Virus record (IMG/VR): IMGVR_UViG_3300042868_007409
Coordinates: 1-33,889 of that record
Origin: a virus
Length of the DNA: 33,889 bases
Direction: 5' to 3' (one strand)
Shown: positions 8,333 to 17,170 of the stretch, one piece after another
Numbering within the stretch: position 1 is the first letter of the stretch
How the letters are laid out: every line of letters begins with the position of its first letter
Notes under the pieces: generated by a model
The model's input: the letters and a program-made list of their open reading frames with translations, nothing else
Database searches by the model: none
What the model was told of the DNA's origin: nothing
Translations under genes and position numbers: made by a program

Positions 8333-9508
8333 TTAGACATAGCTGTTGCCTGCACCAGCGTTGATACGCTGAACGAAGCTGGCTCCACGCGGTGCACTTA
8401 CTGCTGCACCAGTTGTTGAGATGTTGTGCAACACGCCAACGCCTGCTGGGTTGCGAACAATCAATGTACCTTCCATCAAGAACTGATCCAATGAAGCGTC
8501 AGCATTGCTGAATACTTCGTTGTTGGGTCCTAGATCGCGGAGTGAACCCCACTGTACAACATCTTCGTTCAAGAAGTAGATCTGATCGCTTACACCAGCA
8601 CTGTCCATTATCCAACTATCATATATCTCATATGTGTAGTTGAAGTCACCTTCGTAAGTCTGGATTGTGTCGCCACGCTCCACATTACGACGGTTGATGC
8701 TGGTGTTGCTGTTCACGATGTTGTCAGAGATCATGGTACGCAGGCTGGTTGGAACAACCATGGTACGGATCTTGGCATTGTAACGCTGTTCAGCAGTGGT
8801 GACCAATTGCTTGTAAATCACAGGCTGGAACACTTGGTTAGTGAAAGTACCTGTGTAGAACTGGCTACCGTCAGCTTGAATGTTCAAGTTACCTACGTTG
8901 GCAGTGCTGCTGTCTGTAGATTCGTTGTTGGTGTTTGTGGTGATGTTGCCGATAGCAGCACCGCTGGGGTTGAAACTGTGTGTGCCAGCAAAAGCATCCA
9001 GGCTACCCATACGACGACCGCCGTCTTGAGCTGTGCCTGGGTTGGTAATTGCTGTACCAGTTTGGCCGCCGTACTTGGTACCAATTTGGTCGCCACGCAC
9101 AAGTTGCATTTCCACATCGAACATCAATTCGATCAACTGCTTTACCTCTTGGTAGGCCTGCGGATCTCCGCCCGCCTGCATAACAGCACGAGCAGTACCA
9201 CTAGCAGCGATAGTTGTTTGGAAGATCTGTGTGTAGTTGCCCAAGTTGTAACGGCTGTTACTCTCTGCGTTGCTTGTGCTAACTGCGGCACCTTCTTTCA
9301 CAGCTTGTGCTGAAGGCAAGCGATAGATGTCGTCAGTCCACAATGGAAGTGTGCTGTTGACCTTGCGCTTTTTGCTCATACACATGTTGAGCACGGGGGT
9401 ATCGTCTTTTACACGATTGGATACATCTAGATCTAAGTCTTTGACAACGATGTCAGCACCATATGCTGTTGTACCATTACCAATTTGACTGGTTGTAATT
9501 TCTGCCAT
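8333..9508 (-). CDS. Major capsid protein, DUF5309/SU10-type
   Basis: 391 residues with a strong AAGGAG ribosome binding site. The sequence has the features of the DUF5309 (phage SU10 major head protein) family. These are an N-terminal segment ending in KDDTPVLNM, then LPLWTDDIYRLP and EGAAVSTSNAES, then RYNLGNYTQIFQTTIAASGTA, and a later VEMQLVRGDQ. The fold is the HK97 capsid fold in this family. It lies directly after the scaffold gene and is closed by a strong terminator, as expected for a highly expressed capsid. An AT-rich TATAAT-like stretch is present just upstream, but no -35 is visible. Confidence 0.85.
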   Translation of the reverse strand: MAEITTSQIGNGTTAYGADIVVKDLDLDVSNRVKDDTPVLNMCMSKKRKVNSTLPLWTDDIYRLPSAQAVKEGAAVSTSNAESNSRYNLGNYTQIFQTTIAASGTARAVMQAGGDPQAYQEVKQLIELMFDVEMQLVRGDQIGTKYGGQTGTAITNPGTAQDGGRRMGSLDAFAGTHSFNPSGAAIGNITTNTNNESTDSSTANVGNLNIQADGSQFYTGTFTNQVFQPVIYKQLVTTAEQRYNAKIRTMVVPTSLRTMISDNIVNSNTSINRRNVERGDTIQTYEGDFNYTYEIYDSWIMDSAGVSDQIYFLNEDVVQWGSLRDLGPNNEVFSNADASLDQFLMEGTLIVRNPAGVGVLHNISTTGAAVSAPRGASFVQRINAGAGNSYV

Positions 9509-9538
9509 GTTATTCTCCTTGAATATTATATTAGGCTA

Positions 9539-10708
9539 TTATCTACCACCTCTGTTGCCACGAATCTGTGCGAGTCGCTGCACCAAGAGGTTGTCTCCGG
9601 CTTTTTTATCGCCGGCTTTGGCTTGTTCACGAAGTTTGCTCACACCATCATCGCTGTTGCGTTGAGTGCTGGAACCTTTCCGACTGGTCAATTGTGCTAT
9701 GCTGGCACCTGCTGTTTTGGGCTTGGCAGCGTTGCGGTATTTCAATCCGTCTCGCACCAGTCCCAGCAGTGTTTCATCTGATGATATCAGGTCAATGTTG
9801 GCCACTCCAGGCACAAGTTCATTACGGGCTCCGGTCCACATCTTTTCAACCTTGTTGCGCAGTTCGTTGTAGACATATTCGTTTTTCAACTCCTTGTCTT
9901 GAAACGCCTTGCGGTTGTTTTCCAAGATTTCCTGCACTTGCTGTCGGCGAACCTGACGGAACTGATCCACTGCTGGGCGTAGTCTTCCAATAACATCTTG
10001 CTGCTGGCGAATGTATTGCTCATTCTGCTGCATTCCTGCCTGGATCCTGGCCTGTTGGGCAGGATCATGTGTGGCTGCAAGTTGTTGTTGAAACACAGTT
10101 TGGTAACCCTGCGTCTTCACAATCTCATCATAGGCCTTCTGCAGTTGCGGTTCAACTGTGAATTCCATTGCCAGTGTCAAACCTTCCTGGCGGCTACGAG
10201 TTTCCTTGATATATTCATCAAACTCAGCACGCTCGATTTTCAACTGTCGGGCATCTTCGTGGATGGCTCCACCCTGTCCCAGTATAGCAGCGGCTCTCTT
10301 GGCATCAACTATGACTTCTTTACCGTTGCGGGTAAATTTGAATTTGGCATTGGGGTTTGTCTCTGCAAATTCAATAAAGTCTATGAGTTCTTCTGCCGAA
10401 GTATTGTCTGAATTATCGGTGTCGCTTACAGACTGTTCAGTCTGGGCTGGTTCCTGTTCAGCGCCTTCATGCTGTTCCGGGGCAAAAATGTCGTCATCTT
10501 CTGGCACATCGGGTGCCACAGGGCTTGAGGCTTCTGCCTGTCCATCCTCTTGTCCTGTTGCAGTATCTTCGGTAGCACGAATCTGGTTACGCAGCGTTTG
10601 TTCACGCATCACGGCCATTTTCTCTGCTATAGAACCCAAAGTCGGTCCTGCAGTGTTGTCAGTGGCCGCATCCGTTAACGGGATGTTAGGCTTGATCAGT
10701 TCTGTCAT
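9539..10708 (-). CDS. Capsid scaffold protein (putative)
   Basis: The start is the ATG at 10708 (MTELIKPNIPLTD), with AAGGA six bases upstream; an upstream in-frame start lacks such a site. The 389-residue protein has an acidic, Pro/Glu-rich N-terminus (VPEDDDIFAPEQHEGAEQ), a long coiled coil (residues about 165-270, many Gln/Arg/Glu) and a basic C-terminus ending RGNRGGR. This charge layout and the place between portal and capsid genes are typical of scaffolds. The 47-nt gap to the CTAAATA box gives a leader of about 42 nt. Confidence 0.8.
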   Translation of the reverse strand: MTELIKPNIPLTDAATDNTAGPTLGSIAEKMAVMREQTLRNQIRATEDTATGQEDGQAEASSPVAPDVPEDDDIFAPEQHEGAEQEPAQTEQSVSDTDNSDNTSAEELIDFIEFAETNPNAKFKFTRNGKEVIVDAKRAAAILGQGGAIHEDARQLKIERAEFDEYIKETRSRQEGLTLAMEFTVEPQLQKAYDEIVKTQGYQTVFQQQLAATHDPAQQARIQAGMQQNEQYIRQQQDVIGRLRPAVDQFRQVRRQQVQEILENNRKAFQDKELKNEYVYNELRNKVEKMWTGARNELVPGVANIDLISSDETLLGLVRDGLKYRNAAKPKTAGASIAQLTSRKGSSTQRNSDDGVSKLREQAKAGDKKAGDNLLVQRLAQIRGNRGGR

Positions 10709-10755
10709 GTTTTTCCTTAAAATTTGCAAGGGCCTTGTGGTTACCTTGCTGTGAA

Positions 10756-10762
10756 TATTTAG
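10756..10762 (-). promoter_or_regulatory. T4-late-type promoter, CTAAATA (scaffold-capsid)
   Basis: CTAAATA includes the TAA stop of the upstream 128-residue gene. It is followed by a leader of about 42 nt with AAGGA before the scaffold ATG at 10708. It would drive scaffold and capsid up to the terminator at 8283-8308. Confidence 0.7.
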
Positions 10763-11145
10763 TCATTCGGATCAAAAACTTGTTTTAATTCGGTCTTTTG
10801 ATTCTTGGTCTGTGGTGACTGTTCCCAGGCCACAATTTTGTTTTTGTAGTACACAGCACGCTTGAGGCTGTTGACAAAGCCATTGATGCCTGTAAGCTGA
10901 TTGGCAATGGCCACTCGCTCACTGTTGGCTTCTGCTGTGTGTGCAGTGAGTTCACTTTGTGTGTCAGCCAGCAAGAACTTGAAGTGATGTATAAACTGAG
11001 CCAGGTCACGATTCTTCAACAGTGCTTCGGCCTGTGAGCCATAGCTTTTTACTGTGTCACGTTGTGATGGCGAAAGTTTTTGTATACTTGATACATCAAC
11101 AGTGAGCCGTGTGTTGTATGCCTCAATGGCTTCTTCAGATATCAT
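10759..11145 (-). CDS. Hypothetical helical protein between portal and scaffold (128 aa)
   Basis: Starts MISEEAIEAYNTRLTVDVSS with AAGGA nine bases upstream. Mostly helical and hydrophilic, with LLADTQSELTAHTAEANSER as a likely coiled coil, and acidic at the end (FDPND). Its stop codon forms part of the next promoter. Position suggests a head assembly or portal-associated function. Not recognised as a named family. Confidence 0.75.
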   Translation of the reverse strand: MISEEAIEAYNTRLTVDVSSIQKLSPSQRDTVKSYGSQAEALLKNRDLAQFIHHFKFLLADTQSELTAHTAEANSERVAIANQLTGINGFVNSLKRAVYYKNKIVAWEQSPQTKNQKTELKQVFDPND

Positions 11146-11167
11146 TGCAGTTCCTTGTTAAATTGGA

Positions 11168-13447
11168 TCAGTGCCCATAATCTTGGGTCTTGCCCATTGC
11201 TATGGCCATGTAGTTGAGTTGTGTGTCTGGGTCAAGTCCTTGTGTTTCAGCAGTGATTTGTTCTGCTTTGACAGCATTGAGTGCTGCCACGCTGAGGTCT
11301 TTCTTTTCTGCTGGGCTAGGTTCTTTTTGTCCAGCAGCAGCCTTGCCAGATTCAATCATGGCTTTGATTTCTTCATCACTGGGCAGATATGTGTCAGCAT
11401 CTTTGACACCCAGGATATACAGTGTTTCACTGAATGGTCGCTTGATCTTTTGGTACACTGTTTCATTCAGCGTACCTTGTGCTACCATGCCTTGTGTTAC
11501 TGCATAAAGATCTGTCTGACACTTCTGAATCAGCTGCTGGCGTCCAATTGCGTTTTCTTGGCTTTGCATGCCCAGGGCCAATTCAATCTGAATGTGCTTG
11601 CGATCAGCCAGTTCCATGGCGTCCCAACGAGTGTAGTCCATAAACTCAGACTTGCTGTCAGGGTGGAACTTGGCAGCCAGGCGCTTGACACCATGGTCAT
11701 CGCCGTATTGTATCAGAGTACGCCATACCAAGTAGATTGCTTGCTTGAGTCCATCCGCAGCATTGCGTACTGTGTTGTCTTGAATGATCTGGTTTGGTGT
11801 CAGTGCCAGTTGTAGTTTGACACCTGAGTTGCCGGGTGCCATAACTTCTGGATTGAATGTGTCCTGTGGTGTGGTCATACCAACCATGGCCATTGTGTCC
11901 TGCTGGATACGAGTCATGGCCACTTCCAAGAACTGGAGATTGCCTGCTGGAGGTGGCATTGGGTAAATGTCTTTGGCAGGATCAAATTTTGAATCCAGGA
12001 TAAAGATGGCTGCTTCGCCGTCCTGCATCATTTCAAAGTCCACACGGTCTGGCTTGACACCAATGCGTGGTGTTGCTGTCAGCAGGCCCAGTTGAATTTC
12101 TGCTCGTGCTGCTGATGTTTGGTATTCCTGCATGGGAATCACTGATTCAGCAATGCTCATACCGTAGAAGTTGCCAGGCAATGGTTTAGGACACATGTTG
12201 GCCACAGGGATAAACTCCACTTCACGGGCACTGATAATGTAACTGCCACTATAGATCAGTTCAACCAGTTCCAGTTCACCATCACCATCAATGTCATATC
12301 GGTTCCACACAGTCACAACAGTGATCTGGCGGCTGTCTGGATCTGCTGATGCTGCACTTGAAACTGGCACACCCATAACAGGTACACTGTCTCTAGCGTG
12401 AATGGCCAGGTTGTTGAGCACTGAACCTGCTTGGTACGCACCGTTCATGTTGTATTCAGCGTGGCGTTCAAATTCGCTTAGATTCAAACCCGGATACAGT
12501 TCTGTGGCTTCCTGAATGGTCATGGGATCGTAGTAGCCGCAGAAGGGTTGATCTTCCATCTTGGGCACTGTGGGATCACAGATCCAGTAGTGTTGTGCGA
12601 TAGGGTGGAACTTGATGTACAGGTTGTAGCCTGTGAGTTTGTATTTGGCTGTGTAGATTGTGTTGCGAGCAATGGCGTCATTCAACACAGACTCTTCACC
12701 TTCCAGCTGAGCTTGCTGAGCCATGTCCTGCATCTGAGTGGTATCGTCCAGGAATTCTTCTGAATCACTCATGCCTGCTATGATTGAATCCAGCATGTTG
12801 CGGCTGTTGTCTGCACTGACCTGCGGCAAGTTTTGTTGCACTTCTGCCATCACAGCTTCCATGTCAACTCCTGTGCGTCTGCGCATTTGTTGCACAGCAT
12901 TCATGCCAGAATCTCGTGCTTGTTGTTCAAAAGCCAACAGTTGATCTGCTGTGCCCTGTGTGTCAACATAACGCACAATGGGTTCACGCACAGGCTTGAT
13001 CATCATCATGCCGTTTTTGTGCATGTTGGCGTCCATGATCCAGCGTTCCATAATGAAATGCGGATCATTCATTTCATTGATCACATGACTTACCATGTTG
13101 GTGGCCTGTCGTGCTGCTTCTGCGTCAAATTCGTTTTCAGGCACAAAGTCAAAGTTTACTTCACCATTGGGTGCAATGCCTTTGGCAATCACAGCAGTAG
13201 CATAATCTACCACAGGCTTCACACTAGGGTGAATATAATCTATGCCGTTAACGGGTGCTGTTGAGTCTGTGACTGCCAAACACAGGTAGTGGTAGTCTGA
13301 CGCACGGTTCACAGCGTTCTTGGTGCCTAGATAACGCAGGTAAGATGCCATCTTGACATCCATCAGGTTCTTCATTCGCACAAAGTTGGCATTGATTTTA
13401 CGGTTTTGGTTGATTCTCTCAACCGGGATGTTTTTGATATCCAGCAT
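11168..13447 (-). CDS. Portal protein, P22 gp1-like
   Basis: 759 residues, close to the 725 of P22 gp1. It contains the clip/stem-type features of P22-like portals: HPSVKPVVDYATAVIAKG near the N-terminus, TVWNRYDIDGDGELELVELI in the middle, and PMPPPAGNLQFLEVAMTRIQQ before a long helical region. The C-terminus is rich in Ala and Lys. The portal forms the dodecameric DNA channel to which adaptor and nozzle attach. The ATG at 13447 has AAGGA upstream and a CTAAATA box at 13470-13476. Confidence 0.85.
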   Translation of the reverse strand: MLDIKNIPVERINQNRKINANFVRMKNLMDVKMASYLRYLGTKNAVNRASDYHYLCLAVTDSTAPVNGIDYIHPSVKPVVDYATAVIAKGIAPNGEVNFDFVPENEFDAEAARQATNMVSHVINEMNDPHFIMERWIMDANMHKNGMMMIKPVREPIVRYVDTQGTADQLLAFEQQARDSGMNAVQQMRRRTGVDMEAVMAEVQQNLPQVSADNSRNMLDSIIAGMSDSEEFLDDTTQMQDMAQQAQLEGEESVLNDAIARNTIYTAKYKLTGYNLYIKFHPIAQHYWICDPTVPKMEDQPFCGYYDPMTIQEATELYPGLNLSEFERHAEYNMNGAYQAGSVLNNLAIHARDSVPVMGVPVSSAASADPDSRQITVVTVWNRYDIDGDGELELVELIYSGSYIISAREVEFIPVANMCPKPLPGNFYGMSIAESVIPMQEYQTSAARAEIQLGLLTATPRIGVKPDRVDFEMMQDGEAAIFILDSKFDPAKDIYPMPPPAGNLQFLEVAMTRIQQDTMAMVGMTTPQDTFNPEVMAPGNSGVKLQLALTPNQIIQDNTVRNAADGLKQAIYLVWRTLIQYGDDHGVKRLAAKFHPDSKSEFMDYTRWDAMELADRKHIQIELALGMQSQENAIGRQQLIQKCQTDLYAVTQGMVAQGTLNETVYQKIKRPFSETLYILGVKDADTYLPSDEEIKAMIESGKAAAGQKEPSPAEKKDLSVAALNAVKAEQITAETQGLDPDTQLNYMAIAMGKTQDYGH

Positions 13448-13468
13448 CGCAGGTTCGTTCCTTATGGC

Positions 13469-13603
13469 TTATTTAGCGTCTGGTGTTTTACCTGGTGGTT
13501 TAGGTTCAGGTTCAGGCTTTTTCCGACTGAATATCCTGTCCCAGTTGTCTCTGTAGTCTTGTTTGGGTATGTCGATTGGTCTGGGGTTTGATCCTTTGCC
13601 CAT
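13469..13603 (-). CDS. Small basic proline-rich protein (44 aa)
   Basis: Begins MGKGSNPRPIDIPKQDYRD at the ATG at 13603 and ends KKPEPEPKPPGKTPDAK. AAGGA lies six bases upstream of the ATG and overlaps the end of the preceding gene. Tight packing on both sides and the strong site argue that it is real despite its size. The C-terminal Lys/Pro/Glu tract looks disordered. It lies just before the portal gene. Function unknown. Confidence 0.65.
   Translation of the reverse strand: MGKGSNPRPIDIPKQDYRDNWDRIFSRKKPEPEPKPPGKTPDAK
13470..13476 (-). promoter_or_regulatory. T4-late-type promoter, CTAAATA (portal)
   Basis: CTAAATA overlaps the last codons and stop of the 44-residue gene. A leader of about 17 nt containing AAGGA precedes the portal ATG. 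Confidence 0.7.
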
Positions 13604-13612
13604 GGTGATTCC

Positions 13613-13855
13613 TTAGTGTAAGATTATTTTGGGTCGCTTGACTTCTGTGAGATGACAGGCTTGGCAAGCAATGGGTTCTTCATCTTCTGGCAGTTCATAC
13701 ACTGAGATTTCCACAGCGGCTGCTTCACAAGCCAATCTCATGGCTGTCATGTGTGCAGTGCACAACACAGTGGCATTGCCGTCCTGGAAATCCACAATGT
13801 ATTCAGAGTCAGGCACTGCGTTCCAGTGCTGTCCGTATTCATCTATATCTTTCAC
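13613..13855 (-). CDS. Small putative zinc-binding protein (80 aa)
   Basis: Starts with GTG at 13855, overlapping the glycosyltransferase stop as GTGA, so it is translationally coupled. Two paired ligand motifs are visible, C-x2-H (CTAH, about residues 32-35) and C-x2-C (CQAC, about 64-67), spaced as in a small zinc ribbon or treble clef. The linker is acidic (YELPEDEEP). The role is unknown; nucleic-acid or protein binding are both possible. Confidence 0.7.
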   Translation of the reverse strand: MKDIDEYGQHWNAVPDSEYIVDFQDGNATVLCTAHMTAMRLACEAAAVEISVYELPEDEEPIACQACHLTEVKRPKIILH

Positions 13856-14571
13856 AGCGTGACTCCTGTTAGACCAGCCAGCAAGGCTGCTACATCTTGT
13901 CCGCGTGTGCTGCCGCGTGTGCCATGATAGTGCAAGATGCGTGTGTGCTGTATGGGAAAACTGTTGAACTGTGCGTGTGCTGCCAGTTCTGGCAGTGTGG
14001 TGCCTGTGGGTGCTTGCCAGTTCAGTTCTGGGTGGTGTGCGTCTTCAAATGTGAGTCCTTGACTCCAGAACATTGCGTTGAATATGATCTGCTCTTGATC
14101 CCAGATATCCATACGCCAATTGGCTGCTAATTCATCGCCCACAGCCCAGGTCTCAGCTGACATTGTGTGCGGATGATAACGCACAGCAGCATTGAAGTAG
14201 TTTTCAAAGCCGTGGTCCTGTGGTGGGGTTGACCAGTTGAACAAGCGGTATTGATCAAATCGTCCAAAAATTTCAGTGGGCTTGAGAAACACAGTGTCAC
14301 TGTCAAGATACAGCACATTGCAGGGTTCGCTGTGCCATAGGTCGCGGATGCGTTGCCAATTGCTGCGAAACATTTCAATACGGTTTTCAGCTGGCTCTGT
14401 GAACACAACGGGTTCCCAGTCACCACGCAAGAATTTCTGGGCTGATGCCAGGCTGTATCTAAACATTGTGTCATAGTCTGCTGTGACGCTGTCATCAGCA
14501 CAGGGTTCAATACCAAAGCGGTGCTCAGTTTCACGGACTTTACAGTTGGTCCAAACTACATAGTTTTTCAT
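13852..14571 (-). CDS. GT-A type glycosyltransferase (putative)
   Basis: 239 residues. NVLYLDSDTVFLKP (residues 85-98) carries the DxD metal/nucleotide-sugar motif (DSD at 90-92) preceded by a hydrophobic strand. Further on, MDIWDQEQIIFNAMFW and a C-terminal ILHYHG fit the later acceptor and metal-ligand elements of GT8-like retaining transferases. It overlaps both neighbours by 4 nt (ATGA and GTGA) and lies with the methyltransferase in the morphogenesis operon. It probably transfers a sugar onto a virion protein or a host glycan. Donor and acceptor are not known. Confidence 0.7.
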   Translation of the reverse strand: MKNYVVWTNCKVRETEHRFGIEPCADDSVTADYDTMFRYSLASAQKFLRGDWEPVVFTEPAENRIEMFRSNWQRIRDLWHSEPCNVLYLDSDTVFLKPTEIFGRFDQYRLFNWSTPPQDHGFENYFNAAVRYHPHTMSAETWAVGDELAANWRMDIWDQEQIIFNAMFWSQGLTFEDAHHPELNWQAPTGTTLPELAAHAQFNSFPIQHTRILHYHGTRGSTRGQDVAALLAGLTGVTL

Positions 14572-15224
14572 TTTGGTTTCTTTATGATCAAAATTTGGTC
14601 ATCAGCACGACCACCCTTGTGTCCCAGGTGTTGGTTTATGCCCACAGTGACATCTGGACCCAGCCAACGTAGTATGGTTTCACGCAGTTTTTGCATGCTG
14701 TCTGAACTTTCCACATCTTCAATGTAGTACACACCACCCTCAGCCAGGGCAGGCCAGTAGTTGCGGAATGTGAGGAATTGACTTTGCCAATCGTGAGCAC
14801 CGTCATCCAGGATAATGTTGAATGGTTCATCAAACTCCACTTGCTGGCGTGTTGAATCAATACCAAAGTGTAGTTCAATCTTGGGGTCACTCTCTAAATC
14901 AGCTTGCCAGGGTCGAGTATCATTCCAACCGTTTCGCAGGTCAATGCCAGCAATTTCGTACAGGTAAAAATACTCTGTCCACAGTTTCATACTAGCACCT
15001 GTCATCAAGCCAATCTCCAGCATGCGACAAAACTTGCGTGCTGATTCAAAATTGGCTGCATAGAAATCAATGTAACTGTGAACAGTGCCCTTGTCAGAGA
15101 ACTGTTCTACTATCTCTCCCACAGTGTTGATGTTGTAGTGTGCAATAAGATCCAGATAGATCTCCTGCATGCTCTTGTCTATTCTTTTCCAGGGCTCTGG
15201 TCGGTATATTGAATTTGTGTTCAT
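14568..15224 (-). CDS. Class I SAM-dependent methyltransferase, sugar O-methyltransferase-like
   Basis: 218 residues. Motif I is LEIGLMTGAS (69-78). It is followed by IAGIDL (91-96), the acidic DDGAHD (140-145) and GGVYYIED (163-170). The DDG-[AS]-H plus GG-x-YxIED pattern is that of the MycE/CmcI-like family, whose members often methylate sugar hydroxyls. It overlaps its neighbours by ATGA on both sides. Next to the glycosyltransferase it suggests a two-step glycan decoration, an O-methylated sugar on capsid or receptor. Substrate inferred only. Confidence 0.75.
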   Translation of the reverse strand: MNTNSIYRPEPWKRIDKSMQEIYLDLIAHYNINTVGEIVEQFSDKGTVHSYIDFYAANFESARKFCRMLEIGLMTGASMKLWTEYFYLYEIAGIDLRNGWNDTRPWQADLESDPKIELHFGIDSTRQQVEFDEPFNIILDDGAHDWQSQFLTFRNYWPALAEGGVYYIEDVESSDSMQKLRETILRWLGPDVTVGINQHLGHKGGRADDQILIIKKPK

Positions 15225-15523
15225 TTTTTGTACTTTAAGATTAAAAAAGTTCGCTGGGGGTTGTCGTCTCCAGGTGCCACTTCATCTAGGAAATCATCAA
15301 AGCTCATTGTGCGACCATCAATCATGAATCGGTGCTGTCGGGCTGACAAGGCACTGTTGTAGGCTGCCTGTTGCTGAGCCAGCATGTTGGACGCATGCTG
15401 ACCACTGTAGGCTTGATTCTGGTTGTAAGCGTTTTGCAACGCTGAACCTGATGTCATCAGCATGTTCTGACCAGACAGGGCTGAAGTGGTTGATACCGGG
15501 ATTCCAAATAATGAATTAAACAT
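15221..15523 (-). CDS. Hypothetical Gln/Ala-rich small virion-type protein (100 aa)
   Basis: The start is chosen at the ATG at 15523 (MFNSLFGIPVSTTSALSG) because AAAGGA lies seven bases upstream; an ATG at 15538 would overlap this site. The middle is a Gln/Ala/Asn-rich helix (QNAYNQNQAYSGQHASNMLAQ), followed by DGRTMSFDDFLDEV and a basic end. It heads an operon with the methyltransferase, glycosyltransferase and two small genes. Function unknown; perhaps a minor structural protein. Confidence 0.7.
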   Translation of the reverse strand: MFNSLFGIPVSTTSALSGQNMLMTSGSALQNAYNQNQAYSGQHASNMLAQQQAAYNSALSARQHRFMIDGRTMSFDDFLDEVAPGDDNPQRTFLILKYKK

Positions 15524-15542
15524 AGTGTGTCCTTTCACATTG

Positions 15543-15549
15543 TATTTAG
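15543..15549 (-). promoter_or_regulatory. T4-late-type promoter, CTAAATA (glycan-modification operon)
   Basis: CTAAATA, five spacer bases, then a leader of about 14 nt with AAAGGA before the ATG at 15523. Placed between the terminase stop and the next gene, it gives the decoration operon its own start. Confidence 0.75.
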
Positions 15550-15556
15550 CATAATG

Positions 15557-17167
15557 TCAAGCATCTGGATTATAACTGCGCTTCCAGGCTGGCAACTTGT
15601 CTTCAACCCGGCGAACATAACGATCACGCTGTGCTGCCATTCGTTGTTGTGGTGTGCGGTTGTCCCAGGGTTCAGCAATGCCTTGCAGTGCTGCCAAGTA
15701 GGCGTAGCGGGCTGAGTCTATGCAGTCGTCTGGATCACTGAAACGACCCTTTTCATCCACGTGATAGTTCTGTGCTTCGTTCAGAAACTCTGTGCAGTTC
15801 TCATTGATGTAGAATGTGCCAAACTCCAGACTCTGTCGCATGGCATTGATACCATAACTCTTGTGGTTGCTGCGTCGACCTTCAGAGTCAGGTGGATTCA
15901 GGATAGCACTCTGAACCACATTGAGTTCATACTTTTCAAACAGTTGACGGATACTATCACTACTCATTGTGTAGCGTCCAGGTGTTGATGCATCAGCAGG
16001 CAGCACAATGGGTGTGCCAAACACTTCAGGGCGGAGCAAGTGGTTGATGTATTGGCTGGGCACTGCTTCTTCAACACCCTGAATCACAATCTGTTTGTGC
16101 AACCAGAATGTTTCTTCCCACGGATCCCAGTAGGCCAAGGTGATCACTGTTTTGTCGTTGACCAGTCCTAGATCCAGTGCAATGACCCGTTGGATATTTG
16201 GCATTTCGCGGAAGTTGAAATCACTAGGTTTATAGGTTGGCCAAGAGCGAAGTTGGAAAACAGCACCCTTGCCCATGATAGGCCGCCCTTGGATACGAGC
16301 CTCGCGTTCGTGCGGAAGATAATCTCGCTCCAGTTGGGCTCTGGTTGAGGCAAGTAGGAAGGGCTCTCCCCAAGGGTCATATTCGGGCACATCGTCCCAA
16401 CTGACCCTAATATAGTCATAGCCCGACTCACGATTCCAGAACTTGGAGACGAGTCCGTTAAGGCCTTTAAGCGGGGTAAAACTGCAGAGAACCATGCCTT
16501 GTGTTGTTGCAGTTCGGGTGACAATCTCAGAGAAGAAGTCATCTGGTGGTTGTTCATCAAATACCGCCAAGTCCAGTTTGAAACCCTGCAACTGGCGGAC
16601 CTCCTGTGTGTAGTTAGCAAACAGCAAATAACTGCGTCCACCAGAGGCGTGCAGTATCTCACAGCCTATGCAGTTAGCACCATCATTGCGCATGGTATCT
16701 GTCACAATGGCTGCACGTGGTATAGCACCAGTGCCCAGTTGTTGTTGCAGTTTGACATCGGGTGTGCCCAACAGTTCTTGTTGTAGCACAAGAGCAACCT
16801 GGCTCCAACCTTCACCAGCAACCATCACTGTGACAGGCCGGTCAAAGCGATGGCCTTGCCACCAGTCTGGATACTGTCCAGTAAGGTGCATGGCAGTTTC
16901 ATAGCAGGTGCTTACTGTTTTACCAATACGGTTGGCAGCAAGAATACCTCTACGGTCGTTCTGGGTAGTGAAGAATTTCAGCTGGTGTGCAAATGGTCTG
17001 AAGTATCGCAGTTGATTGAACTGCATGTCATCAGCCACAGCAGTCACCAGGTCTTGTAGGCGTAGTTGTTGGTCTGTGGTCAGTGTCACATACTGAGCAG
17101 GCTCAATGTCGTGCTGATCACAAACCCAACGCACAGCTCGACGCATTAGAACGCTGGGATTGATCAC
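15557..17167 (-). CDS. Terminase large subunit
   Basis: 536 residues. The start is GTG at 17167 with GGGAG six bases upstream. The packaging ATPase has Walker A GILAANRIGKT (74-84), Walker B LDLAVFDEQ (198-206) and a coupling motif VLCSFTPLKG (227-236). The nuclease half begins with the acidic strand ALDLGLVNDKT (D332). A late DDCIDSARYAY provides further acidic residues. It cuts and pumps DNA into the procapsid through the portal. Order and length are normal for short-tailed phages. Confidence 0.92.
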   Translation of the reverse strand: MINPSVLMRRAVRWVCDQHDIEPAQYVTLTTDQQLRLQDLVTAVADDMQFNQLRYFRPFAHQLKFFTTQNDRRGILAANRIGKTVSTCYETAMHLTGQYPDWWQGHRFDRPVTVMVAGEGWSQVALVLQQELLGTPDVKLQQQLGTGAIPRAAIVTDTMRNDGANCIGCEILHASGGRSYLLFANYTQEVRQLQGFKLDLAVFDEQPPDDFFSEIVTRTATTQGMVLCSFTPLKGLNGLVSKFWNRESGYDYIRVSWDDVPEYDPWGEPFLLASTRAQLERDYLPHEREARIQGRPIMGKGAVFQLRSWPTYKPSDFNFREMPNIQRVIALDLGLVNDKTVITLAYWDPWEETFWLHKQIVIQGVEEAVPSQYINHLLRPEVFGTPIVLPADASTPGRYTMSSDSIRQLFEKYELNVVQSAILNPPDSEGRRSNHKSYGINAMRQSLEFGTFYINENCTEFLNEAQNYHVDEKGRFSDPDDCIDSARYAYLAALQGIAEPWDNRTPQQRMAAQRDRYVRRVEDKLPAWKRSYNPDA

Positions 17168-17170
17168 GAC

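Noticed and set aside
9518-9535. TATAAT-like -10 before the capsid gene
   Set aside because: No -35 at 16-18 bases and no extended -10; the scaffold promoter already covers the capsid. Left as AT-rich leader.
11171-11815. Plus-strand open frame of 214 codons opposite the portal gene
   Set aside because: Cys/Phe/Leu-rich antisense composition and no start signals; the portal gene on the other strand is secure.
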